64,000 bases of DNA from Stercorarius parasiticus (Eukaryota > Chordata > Aves > Charadriiformes > Stercorariidae): the NCBI GenBank assembly GCA_013396915.1, contig VWZL01004590.1:694899-758898 (forward strand). The letters are read 5' to 3'. Positions 10,847 through 23,100 of this stretch are shown in pieces. The stretch's first letter is position 1. Each line of letters opens with the position of its first letter. The notes below the pieces were generated by a model. The model was given only the letters and a program-made list of their open reading frames with translations. It ran no database searches and was not told the origin of the DNA. The translations under genes and the position numbers were made by a program.

Positions 10847-13800
10847 TCAGCTCGAGAGGGTTTGGGACACTTCAGTTCCTTGATCCTGGAGTGCTAACAA
10901 TTCAGAGGCCTGTTTTTCCAAACCCAAATTAAATACGTACCTTCCTCCTACCCTCCCTAACCTTCTACCACATCACTCTACACACCCCTCCTTGCTCAGC
11001 CCCACAAAAGTTAGCAGGAAAGTTTCTGGGTTAGTTTTGCTTGTACAAAATGCATCCCCCTGCAAAGAAATGAAAAAAAGAAGCCAAAACGTAAATGACT
11101 GATTGCATCTTTGGTTTTTCTTTGCAAAGAGATGCAATCATTTTTAATCTGGATAATTAAAAAGGGAATTTCAGGTGCAACACCTGCCCCTTACTCCAAT
11201 CTGTAATTTTATAGTAGAAATTTCAGCACTCCTCTCACTTAAACAAAAAACCCAAAAAGGTAGGAGACTCTTACAATAAAGCTTTCAAATGCACAAAGTG
11301 TAGAAGAAACTGGGAAAAAGAAGGTTCCTGGATTAGTTTTCTATGCTTCTTGTTAAAAGTGTGGACAAGAGACGAACATTTTCTACGTCAATGCCATTTT
11401 AAGTTTACAACTTGCAAAGTTAGTTGGTTTTACTTTAAGAGTTTGGCGTGTCCTGTTCAAGCACTAAAACAGACCTGAAAGATGGATGGAGGAAAACAAA
11501 CAAAACCCAAACCAAACAACAGCAATCAAAACCAAACCCCCCAGCCCTGCAAGATTCAGCTGCCGACAAAGCCCTTATGCAAACATATATATTGGTTAAA
11601 AAAACAACCCAGAGTGTTCTGAGTATTTATTCCGCCTGTCCGAGGAGAGAAGGCACACACTAGCCTTGGCCATGGTAGGCATTTGCAACAAACACAAGTT
11701 TGAGGAGGACCTTCCAGCTCCTTGTAACAGCTTTCAGCTGAGAAACATTGGATGGGCGGAAGCTCTCTCTTTTCAGGAGCCTGAGGTCAGCACTAACCAG
11801 AACTCACCCCAAACCCTGGTTAGGTTTCCACAATGTTCTCCTCCTCTGCAGAGCAGAGGCAATCGAAATGCCGTCACATCTCAGGACTACTTTTTAGAAA
11901 CACAAGTCTTGGGCACAAAGAAAATTCCAAGGCCTACTTTTTCTACTTTTTCATTAACCTTTTTCTGGATGAAAATAAACGGAAGGATGTGTTTCAAACA
12001 CTAACCTAGTGCACGTTCAGTCCACGGGACCGGGCTAGATTTAGTTCACAAGCCACACATGGCATATTGGGTCCTCGGCACCAACTATTCTGCACCACTG
12101 ACTTGCCCTTGCCATGCTGACATAAGACAGATACATCCAGTAAAAGGCCCGGTGGAAGCGTTATAGCTGTGCTGAGGCTTGCACTTCAAGCAGGATTAAA
12201 ACATCTTTTTCTCTCGCTGTGAATTCTGAATTCAGGCTTTAAGCCTGGGATAATAACCCTTCATAAAGCAGTATTTCTTTGTGATTTAACAAAATAAAGT
12301 TCTGCCCGGAAAACATCTCATAGGGTTCGTTAAATCATTTCCCCCGTTGTTTTCTAAGTCTTTGTCACAAATAGTCTCGCATCTTTTGTTTCCTGATAAC
12401 ATCACAGCCAAAAGCGTTTTACAAATTCAGAAAGTCACTAGTCAATCCAAGCTACTCCAAAATACTACAAAATACTATTTTTAGCTGTTTCATAAGTGGC
12501 TCTCGGTCCTGAACGACTAAGGCGCTTCTTCTTGGTGCATGTTGCTGAAGTTCAGTCCCAGCAGCTCAGCCAGCTGCTCCAGCAGCAGCAGGGCGAGGAG
12601 GCGCCTCTCATCAGCACACTTTTCACACCAAAACAAACAGGAATGAGCCTCTGAAGGATGAATTCCTTGAGACCGGCGTACAATGATCACCCATCTTAAA
12701 ACTGGCCACTTTTAAAACACAATTATTCTTTACCTCAAATGGTGTAGTTATATATCTGCGGGCATAAGCAGCGTATCTGCCTTAAGAAATAGCCACCTTA
12801 GCACTTCTGCCATGCCAGCACCACTGTTTGCTGGGGCTGTGCGGAACCCCTGCAATCCCAGGGATTCATTTCAAGGATCCGGTTTATACTGGAGCCCCAC
12901 AAATAATGGCACTAACATGACTACTACTGAGGCAAACCTCAGCGCAGAGATGGGGCAAACAGCCAAGGAAGGAACCTCTGAAGTTCTTCAGCTGCCAACA
13001 CCAAACTCACATAGTACGTACCGACGTTGTTAGTCCCTGAGGGATGTCAAGCGTTCAATACAGAACCGACCACGGCATATTCAGTAGCAATCACTCAGTG
13101 ACTATCACTGAGCTGCTAGCGTTGTGGAAAGTGGTAGGTTTCACCCCAAATTTGCTACCTGAAGAGATTCTCTGGCATGCAATAGGGGTGGCATGGTGCA
13201 ATCTGACTTCCAGAAACCAGCATAATGCAGCTGGACATGCAGAAATTCAGAACTCATCGCGCGGCATGTTGCAAGAAAGATGACTGCTAAAAACAATCCT
13301 TACCAAGTGGTACAGCTGACGAAATATAAAACCCATCAGGCTAAGTCTAACCCTCCTTTACTCACTGCTTTGTGCTTCGCTGGAAGCATACAAGATCCTT
13401 CCAATGTAAATAAACCACACTTGCAACCCCCTCGAGGCACTTGCACCATTACAGTGATGTAGACCAGTACTAGTGAAAATGAGACCTGGGTTCCCATTTT
13501 TTTCTCTCAACTTTATCTTCCCTGTGGCTAAACTGCATTTTGCTTAGTCTCCAACCTATTTATTCTATAGCCTCTTGAATTTAAGACCAACACTTTTATT
13601 AAGCAGTTATTGGTCCACCTGTTCTGAAGATAAACATTAAAAAAGGTGCAAAAAAGATTCCGTATTTCCTGACCGCTAAACATATTCCAGACAAATTACT
13701 CATGATAATAAATGCATTTTAGCAGGGCTCTGGCAACAGCATCTGTGTGAAATACATGTTTTCTTTAGCACTGAATTTCAAAATTATAATTAAATTGCTG

Positions 13801-15125
13801 CTTCTGTAACATCTTGCTACCATTTTTCATTTTCAGGTTGATTTCCTTTAATCTCAGATAACAGATTTGTTACAAGAAAGGGACAGGGAAAGAGGGATGA
13901 TCCCCGGGGTGGCAGGAGCGGTAGACTGTCACAGCTACATGGGAACACGCCACCCTCCGCCTCCCACGCTCAACAGTGGATCGACTTTATTTTATTTCAT
14001 CCTCTCACAATGCACATGTAATGACTGAGCAAAACAGCTGAATATATACTCTGGGAACAATATTAAAATTTCAGCCTTTAAAGAAAAATAAAGGAGTGCC
14101 ATAAGGAAGCTCCACACTGACAGCACAAGCACGAGATTGGATTTCAAAATTTCAAAGTGCACAGAAATTTCTGCCAGCTGCAGAGACTGTTCCTGGGAAA
14201 TGACACTCTTGACACCGCACCATCACACAGGAGTGGCAGCAAACACCACGCTGCGTTCATGAAGAAATACTTTCCAATTTCTGAAAGCAGGGAACACCTA
14301 TCTATTTCTCAAAATTCACACAAAACACTCACCGAAACTCTCACATAAACCACAATATTTAAAGGCTCTGTCAGCGGAAAGAGCTGGAAAGAGTTGGAGA
14401 AAACCCACCGGGATTATTATAGCAGAAAATACTGAAATTGCAGCGAGCAGCCAGCCTCCTGCGAGGAGCACGATTAGCACGTTAGTTTAATTCCCGCGCA
14501 TCGCTCCAGCCCACCTGCATTCCCGCAGTGTCAGATCGCGGCCCTTTCTTTGTGTATTAATTTTACATGCCCCTTTCTGGCAGGCAGGCAGGGAGCTAAC
14601 GAGCAGTCCCCCAGGCTTCGTCTGCAGAGGAAGGCTGGCAGCGGGACCACGGCTGTTGCCTAATAAGATCTTCATATGAGAAGGCAGAGGAGCTGCCCAA
14701 CACCAGCAGTCAAGCTGGTTTTAGAGGGTTTTATTTATTTATGTTGAAGCCGCTTCCTTACCATTGCAGAAGTTATGAGCGCGTGGCGGTGTATCGAAAA
14801 GGTCTTACATCAATAAGCCAGGGCTGTGCCAAATTCCTCCAGACCCATCTCCTGTCGGTTGTTTACCGATGGTGCAGCAGATTTTTAGGTTCAGGAACCA
14901 TTGAAGTCTTTGTGAAAGACCAGCAACTGTTGGCTTAGATGGCTTTCATTGGGGAGATCCTAATCTCCTGCATTCAAAAAAGGCTCGCTTTGATATTCAG
15001 GAGATAAAACCCAGACTATTTCACTTAGTTTGAAGTATGCCAACCTAGATGGCATATTCTGCATAAAAAGTTCAGAAGGAAAAAGCAATGTATGGAAACA
15101 GCACTAACCAGCTGGAAACACCAGG

Positions 15126-15147
15126 GTGGTACCCAACAGGGTACCAC
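15126..15147. repeat. Short inverted repeat (9-bp arms, 4-nt loop)
   Basis: GTGGTACCC, then AACA, then GGGTACCAC. The arms pair perfectly and pairing stops at the next base on each side. A stem this size is expected occasionally by chance in 64 kb. Confidence 0.85.
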
Positions 15148-18100
15148 ACGGCCATGAAGAGCACACAAGGTCCCGAGACGACAGTGACCTCAAAACGTTC
15201 CTACAGCAACTTTCCCTTCCAGGTTTTCAAAACTTCATGGGAAAACAAAGGTAACCCACGCACAGCGGCAAGAAACACATTAGATACGGCAATTATCTGC
15301 TCCATCTGGACAGAAAAAAACCTACTGAAGACGGAGCAAGCCACGAAAATCCATCCAACCATTCCTGAAAGCCTAGGCTAATCCCAGGGTGGGCGGAAGA
15401 AGTTGTGTTTTACCGCATGGGTGGCTGCAGCCAGCTCAGGGAGCCCAAGGGATGGACCATGGCCCTGGTGGCGGTGGAGGGGCAAGCAAGACCCTCTCCT
15501 CTCAGCAGGCAGGAGCAGCTCAACTGCTTTTGTAACCCTGCTGAACACATGGTTTGCTATTAGAACTAGGCACTAGGTTGTAGGATGAGTCAGTCTGACA
15601 GATCATCACTGAAAATAAAGCAGTTTCTCATCACCTTGCTCTTCAGCCTTACAAACTGTAGACCCGACACGGCAGGAGCACATGCCAGGAGGACCTCCTC
15701 CTCCTTCTGCAGCAGCTAGCCACGAGGCTGGATGTGCCGTCATCTGCCAATGCATCTAACCACAGCCTGTGTCTGAATCCACAACTCGGAGTTACTTGCT
15801 CTCTGGAGTACATCTGAAACTGTATTCAATATGATGGCAAGTTAAGTTGTCCTTTGCACCTTCTATTTTCATGAAATTAAAGCAAGAACTTTTAAAACCT
15901 AGTTTCTTGCTTCAATATCTGGATAGGACAATTTTACAAGCAGTTTATAAACAAAAAAAGTCATCAATTGTAGCGCACTGCCTATGTTTTACGAGATATA
16001 AAATACAACAGCACTGCAACACCTACAGATGCTGTAGCCGAAGCACACACTACCACTTTACTCAGAAACTGCACCCTCCTCAGCCACATCTCGCTCCACA
16101 ACTCATTAGGATTCCTTCAGGACTTGTCCCTCAAATCAAAAACAGACGCCAGAAACCAATTAGTAACAGGCTTATAAGTTTATCAACTTAAAACACCCAC
16201 TTTTGGAGGAGAAATAATTTATTCAGACATCTGGAGCTCCCAAGCCAAGTGGGATGGCAGAGGGAAAAATGAACAAGGCAGGACCTGTACTGTCTTTTCC
16301 TATCCAGTCATATGGATTTAGGGAACCTGCACTCGCTTCATATTGTGTCAAGTCCCAAAAAGTAAAATAAACTTCATTTAAAACTGTCTGAATATCTAGC
16401 ATTTAATCTGCTTTATTACCCGAGATATGAACCATTTATCAAAAAAAATCCTTGTGCTAAGTACTTCACACTACTTTTAAATATTTATCGCCTTTGCTGT
16501 GTCTTGGAAGGCTATTGTCCACCATAGAGATTACATGTGCATTAACACCCTGATCAATATCCCCATTATCATCTGGAGACTTCTCCGATTTAAATTTATA
16601 TTCCAAAAATACAAATTTCTGCATTCTGCTTTTGCACGGTGACGTTTTTAACACACACAATTAGAGGAGGAGCAAAAGGAGTGATGAAAAGCAAGGAAGT
16701 CCATGAGCTACCCTTGGATGAGCTGTGCTAACAGCAGACCCGGCTGCACACTGCTCCTTCCACACACCTCTCTGGGTAGGAACATACAGAGCAAAGGAAA
16801 CAGCAAAAAAACCTGAGCACATTGCCATTTTCTTGGGATTTGCCTAGACAGAAACAAAACCCAACACCGCATTTTGCACAGAGCCAGAGGTTCTGTTCTG
16901 ATTTTACAAATCCACTATTTATTAACACATTCGTTCCAGTTGATTTGTATTTTAAATACAGACTCCTCCCAAAAAGCCACATTTACGCTTTCAAAGATTC
17001 TTAATTTTCCTTTCACTAAGGCACTATTATATTTCCTTGTCCGTGGAGAGTTTTATCTGGGATTATACATATGTACCAAAACACAGCTGTTCCACTTCTT
17101 TTCTCCTTTATTTTTTTCACATAGAAAAACCTGCCTCTATCAGCCACCCAATTAGCTGCTCACTATCAAAAGACTGCTTTGGCCTTTCATCTTCTCGAAA
17201 ACTGGATTCAAGTGAGAGGGTGTCATGGAAACTGTGTCTCGGGTCATTTCCTGTTGCAGTTTTTAGTCACCAAAAATAAAATAGTAATAACAATAATACT
17301 GGGGTTTTTTCCGATTAAAAAAAAAAAAAATAATGAGTAGTTATTATCCCAGTCTGCAAAGCATGCAGTAGTTATAAAAAAATAATAGATTATTCTTCAT
17401 GAGAAATCTTCATCTGACAAACTAGGAACCTGATTTTCAGTTCAATGTTCAACTAACTCTCCTGTAAAGAAACTGAAGATCAAATGTGAAGAACACAAAA
17501 TCTGCAGCAAATATGCAATGAAATAAATGATTAAAAAAAAAAAAAAAGAAAATATCTCTAGCTTTCAGAATTTGTATGCTTTTTTATAGTTCACAGTACT
17601 ACCGTACAGCGCACACTGTGTGTGTTTCTCTAAGTATTTCACTAAGCCAGTAGGACAGAAAACCATTAGACAATTATATAGGGGTTTGCTACCAAACCAC
17701 AGAAGTTTCAGGTGCTTTATCTACTCCAAATACCTCCTTTTGGAAACTAACAATCTCAATTACCTCTTGCTTTTGCAAAAACAGTTCAAAGCTTGCTGAA
17801 TTTCATTCTTACAAAAGAGTTGCGCTTGACTGGTAAAGCCACAAAAAGCCTTATGAAAGACACCAAATTCACAAAGATGGCAAATTTCAACCAACTGCTT
17901 GAGGTTACAGATAACATCACATTTGTGCAACCAGCCCAAGCCCGTGGAAAGCCTAGTGAAAGGTGAGATTCGCAGTGATGCAGCATATATTTTTGTTTAT
18001 TCATCTCAAACTAGCAAGATATTAACATGAACCTTTACCCTGAGCCCACATGCCATGTGCTAAAATAAAGCAGACTACTTGGGTGATAGCTGGGAAACCC

Positions 18101-18698
18101 CTGCTCTGTGCTCGTGACGAAGTTCCTGCCAATATTAACCAGAAATGACTTAATTCCCACAAGTTCTAAACTTAAAACTTTCACGCCACCTTGCAACGTA
18201 CAGTTCTTAACCTACAAGATCAATCTCAATCCCACTGATCACTTTAATAACGGCATGGTTTTGAGGAACTGTAATCAGGAGAAATTGGGAGCAGGGACAG
18301 CCCATGGTAGAAAACTGCCAATTTATTTATATCCACATTATTGAAGAAATGGCTAATTTCTGATTCCAGCAACCGGTGCTGCCATCTCCAGTTTCTGAAC
18401 CCCGCAGGACACAAGTCCTCGTTTCTTTTTCAAATTAACACGCTACAACCACAGGCTCTTAGAAATTCCAGGTTCATTCTATCTAATGAAAAAATACACG
18501 GAAAGCTCATGAACTAGTGAGCTTTTTATCCTTAAAATGGGTGATAAATAAAGGAAATGGAAAAAAAATAAATCACTCAATGACTTAAGAATACCTTAGT
18601 CCTCTGCCATATTTTCTTTTGTTTTGATGAAAAAAGAGGGAGACCATGAAGTTGCACACATATCCATGTAACACACTTCATCAAACACAGAGTTAAAC

Positions 18699-18709
18699 GG
18701 GGGGGGGGG
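18699..18709. repeat. Poly-G run (G11)
   Basis: Eleven consecutive G in AT-rich surroundings. Confidence 0.95.
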
Positions 18710-19671
18710 AACAGGGAAAGACAGAGCGCCCCCTCTTAGAAGAGGCATTAAATCAAAGGTATCACTTGTAATATGTATGTATCACTTATAGAGCTTTTCT
18801 GTGGTAAGGGGAGCTTGAGGAAAGTGCGCAGTACCCGGAATGCACCCATATACAAACACACCTGGAAAGGGATTACGCCTTCCTTCAAAAATTAACAGGT
18901 TGGTTGCTCCGGAGAAATGCTCACGCTGGGGCTGCTGGCAAAAAGGTGTTAAATGATTTGTCTCAGAAAAGCTTTTTTCCATTCTTAAGATGAAATTCTC
19001 AATCAGAACAATGATATCAATGCATAATATCTCGGTTTATCCTGAGACAAGAAGTGCTTTGAAGTCTTACAGGAACACGGAGCGAGCCCAGCCCACTGCC
19101 TTTCACCCCTGATTCACTTTGGCCATGCATGTTCCTCTTGCAACATACTCCGATTTCATACCTTCATACCTCTTTGAAGGTGCCTGGGTGTATCCCAGTC
19201 CTCAGCTTTCGCTCTCAGCCACCGCACAACCAACTGCTTTACCCTTTGGGGGAGCCTGCAGACGCTCACGCCAGACACAGACCTACTTTTGCTCTTTCTT
19301 GACGTGATGGAGTCTGCAGCTGTGACCACAGCTGAAAAACCATCGGCAAATAGGAGGAATTGGATGAAGACAGGCGGCTGGGGTCCAAGGCAAGAAGCAG
19401 AGGTGAGGGACACCGCAAGAGTTACTGCTATCGACACACAGCTGTCTGGAGGTACCCAAACACCAGCAGCCCCCAGCTCTTCCTCATCTGGCTGTTTTGT
19501 TAGAAATACGTGAGCAGCACTCGCACAGCAACCGGCAAGAAATAACTCAATACACAGAGCACACCTACCGCCTTTCCCTCTGGGGACAGGCCATCTGACC
19601 AAATTAGAAACCCAATCACATCTGTCCAGCTTTATTATCCTAATTAAAAGCATGTGGTGCTTATTTTTTTG

Positions 19672-19692
19672 CCCCCCCCCCCTTTTTTTTTT
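19672..19692. repeat. Homopolymer block C11-T10
   Basis: Eleven C followed directly by ten T, preceded by a T-rich stretch. This is a mutable pyrimidine tract. Confidence 0.95.
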
Positions 19693-20017
19693 CGACAGTC
19701 TTCTCTGTGAATCTTCACTCAGATGGTTCCAAACTGGAATGCATTTTCTGGGGTCCTTGCAATGGGACTAAAGTGAAGCTTTCTCTGCTTGTAACCCCCC
19801 CAGAGCACGTGAATTAGCAGCAACTGCAAAAGGAAATGTCTTTGTCAGAGAACTTCAGGATTTTTTTTGTTGAAGTTTAGATCGTTTTGCTAGTGGGACC
19901 TTAATTAGATGTCCGCTAGATTCTTGTTGTCATGAAGACATTTGCCAGGTCAAACTGAACATATCCCTGACCTTGCAGCCTTGTTTTTTGAGAAAGAAAA
20001 CCTTTTTCTCGCCAAGA

Positions 20018-20037
20018 ATCTGTGGTGCACCACAGAT
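20018..20037. repeat. Perfect 20-bp palindrome beside an assembly gap
   Basis: ATCTGTGGTGCACCACAGAT reads the same on both strands with no loop. It ends 12 bases before the 41-N gap. It contains two back-to-back TGTGGT/ACCACA cores, which is also the RUNX recognition core. Any regulatory meaning is inference. Confidence 0.95.
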
Positions 20038-20049
20038 AGAAACAAAAAT

Positions 20050-20090
20050 NNNNNNNNNNNNNNNNNNNNNNNNNNNNNNNNNNNNNNNNN
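20050..20090. other. Assembly gap (41 N)
   Basis: A run of 41 unknown bases between AACAAAAAT and ATAGGATCAG. Confidence 1.
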
Positions 20091-20110
20091 ATAGGATCAG
20101 ATCTCAATTT

Positions 20111-20135
20111 AAAAAAAAAAAAATATATATATATA
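20111..20135. repeat. A13 followed by a TA microsatellite
   Basis: A13 runs into about six TA dinucleotides, shortly after the assembly gap. It probably contributed to the difficulty of assembling this spot. Confidence 0.93.
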
Positions 20136-23100
20136 ATCAAATGCTATTCTGGTAAGTGGCCATTACAGACAAATCTGATCCGTGGACCAAACCAGAATTA
20201 AAGGGACTACCTGGGCTGAGAAAAGTTGTCTCAATTTCACCGGGCTGGGGAGCCGCTATTGTTGCCGCAGACCCACTTGTGCTGCCAGTAGCAGAGAGCT
20301 CATTGCAAATGCAAAGCCCCAGCTGGGGGTAGGAAGAACTAAACGTGTTAAATGCTCGGCTGGTGAGTGCCCGTACCAATGGCCCCCGCGTCGGGGAGCG
20401 GGGGTCCCTCCCCCACTCCCATCTCGCTCCCCATTATTCTCCATTCAAGCTGAAAGCAAGAAGGTCTTTTCCTCTGCCGCTCGGTGTCAGCCAGACTTGG
20501 GAAGCTCCGCAGGAATTGCTGAGAGATCCAGAAACGCACAAAAGCCTCCTTCCACAAAGCCCCCTTTCATCTAGGCAGTGTGTCTATTAAATACGTCCTG
20601 TTAATGTGCATACATTTTTATAAAGAGATTATAAAGTGAAGACTCAGTCACTAACTCAACTACACAATAAGATTTTTAAGTCTATTACTAGAAAACCGGG
20701 GTTTAAAATGAGTAGCTGGGAATGCTTCACAACTCCTCTGCAGTAATACTCAAATAGGTCTGGTACCCGCAACGAGAGATGAAGGTGTACTTTGTGAGGT
20801 TTAAGGCTTTCATTTCTTTATTTGGTGACACACAGGCACCTCAGAGCATGACCACTCTGCACCCAGCACCGTTCAGGGATAAAACAGAAAGGACGATTCA
20901 AGCCCTGACAGCATACCTTCACCAAACATGATGCTCGGAGGACAGCAGCATCTCCGCTCTGGCGGGCTGGCAACAGGAAAATTAAATATATAAATAAAAT
21001 TTGATCAGATCGTGCTCTTTCATCGTGGTGTCAGGATGAACTGGCGAGCTGCCATTCCTGAGCATTCGCTCCTGCTCTCATCAAAACCAAAGCAGTAAAC
21101 AGCCACTCTATCCGCCTTCTCCGTTATACCCCTTTCTACATCTTTTTCCTTCCTTTCCTCTTCCCACAGGGGCTGAGCATCTCTCAAGATATAGAATAAC
21201 TAAGTCAGGTAGATATAAAATTCCTGCCAGCCCTGTGAGAAAGCAAGTTATTTTCTGTCCACCAAAAGGCAAAAAAAAAAAAAAAGAAAAAGAATCTGCC
21301 TTTTTTTCGTGCTGCATCAAAGCAAGGCCACAAGTTGACAGTCTTCACCAGCGTGGGTATGGCTGTAGGCCAGCTTCACATACTGGCCTTTGCAGGATCT
21401 GCAGCTCACCACAGACTTGCTATAGCAAGGTTTCAATATTTTAAATATATTTTTGGACATGCAGACAGTCAGACCTGGAGCTCGATGCTAACATTGCCTC
21501 TAACCTTATTTCAAGCGCAAGAATCCCAAAAAGGCCGTGAATCTGTTTTCGGTACTAAAAGGAAATGTTGTCTCCTAGCAGCAGTGGCAGAAACCCAGTC
21601 CAGCTCCCGGTTGCGGACACAGAGAGAAAGCGGATGGCTGCAAAACTGCTGGGTTTTGTCATGCAGACGGTGCTCTGCAGACCTTCAGGTCTACATATTC
21701 ACAGCACTACGCACCCCTGAGCTCCCTGCCAGTCCCTCAGGGATATCTTTCATCAAGTGCAGAATTTCAGGCAATCTGTTACAATCGTTGTTATTTCTTG
21801 TGCTGACCAGAGAGGTGCGTCCCTCTGCCATACCAGAGCTGCAAACCGACCACCTCAGCCCCACGCACGTCGCGCGGAGGAGGGCTCAGTGCTCATCCGA
21901 TGCCGAGGGGCAGGGAAATTGCTTCCAGTGCACTGGTGGTTCTGGAAAGCAAGGAGACAGGGAACAACAAAAACAAGCAATCAAGAGCTCAGGAAATGGC
22001 AGAGCGATGCTGGAAGGCTGCAGAAACCCAGCTCTGCTGCACCTTCGGTCTGCATCAGAGCGCCTCAAGTACAACTTCATGGGAATGCCCTACACCTCCC
22101 GATGGGGCAAGGTTTGCGGGCAAAGGCCTTGAACACACAGTAACATCCTTCTGTATCAAAGCTGCACCAAGACGTGGATTAATAAAAAACAGGTAAAAGC
22201 CTGGAATTAGCCTGACCTACACTATATGCTCATCTAGCAACGCAGCTCTCGTCTAACTTGGCTCAGAGTGGACAACAGCTTTCATTGCATTTCTAAGGAA
22301 TCCCAAAAAAATGCGCTTCCCTACTAACATTTTTAATGACTGTATTATCCATTTCTAGCTACTTATTTTTTCTCTTCCCCTTTAGCGTGAATTTTGAGGC
22401 TGTAATAAATCATCCAGATGACACACTCAATGCAGAGAGCACACTCAGCAGGTCTTACTTTTCAAACGAACCTTCACATAGCAGGTCTGCATTCATTTCA
22501 TCCTGACTCCAGGTCTTCTTCCCTTCTCGAAATAGCTGCTGCACCTCTGCTCCTCGAAGAGAAATCCTCTATTTCAAACACTGAAAACCATGGTGATGTA
22601 TGTTGGGTTTCATTTATTTTTAGAGGCTGACTTTCTATTCTTGGACACATATGAAAAAGCAGCGTTTTGAAGTCTGAGGTTGCAATTACCAGAACATATT
22701 TTTTTAAATGCATTTCTAGACTTACAGTCAACAGCTTACTGAATAAATACATAAATATGAAGGGGGAGGTAAAATCACATTTACGTGACATCATGGTGAA
22801 TCGGTATTTTAAAACTCATTAGATTCAATTTTTTACCAAACAGAAATAAATGACTACTCATTTCTATTAAGATAGTTATCTACTATTACATTTACGTTGG
22901 GGTTGTTTTAATTTTGGTTTTGCATCCAGTAGTTTTAATGGAAATACAGTATCATCAGTATGTTGGTATCTATAAAATATTAAAAAACAAACAGATCTTT
23001 TGGCATACACACAGTCCCGCAGCGAGCTCTGCACAGCACGGGTACCTCTGCCAAGAACAGCTGCATCTTCAGCTGATTTTTAACAACTTCAAGACCACCA

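Larger units (their letters stand above)
8882..20017. other. Long non-coding stretch, no gene recognised
   Basis: About 11 kb of unique, mostly AT-rich sequence. It is punctuated by homopolymers (T15 at 10024-10038, A14 at 17317-17330, A15 at 17533-17547, G11 at 18699-18709), a short GGTTT array (10821-10846) and a small hairpin (15126-15147). I see no CR1 and no RNA gene. The longest frame is 165 codons on the minus strand (19156-19653, ATG start), with no family resemblance. The stretch could be an intron, intergenic DNA or both. Confidence 0.5.

Noticed and set aside
10815..10850. TGTCCTGGTTTG resembles the first bases of some avian endogenous-retrovirus LTRs (TGTCCTGGTTT)
   Set aside because: Similarity stops after about a dozen bases, where the GGTTT microsatellite takes over. 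No primer-binding site, polypurine tract or matching second LTR was seen.
19156..19653. A 165-codon minus-strand frame starting with ATG
   Set aside because: It resembles no known protein, has an open frame opposite it, and is within what a window this size can give by chance. No splice or promoter context was seen.
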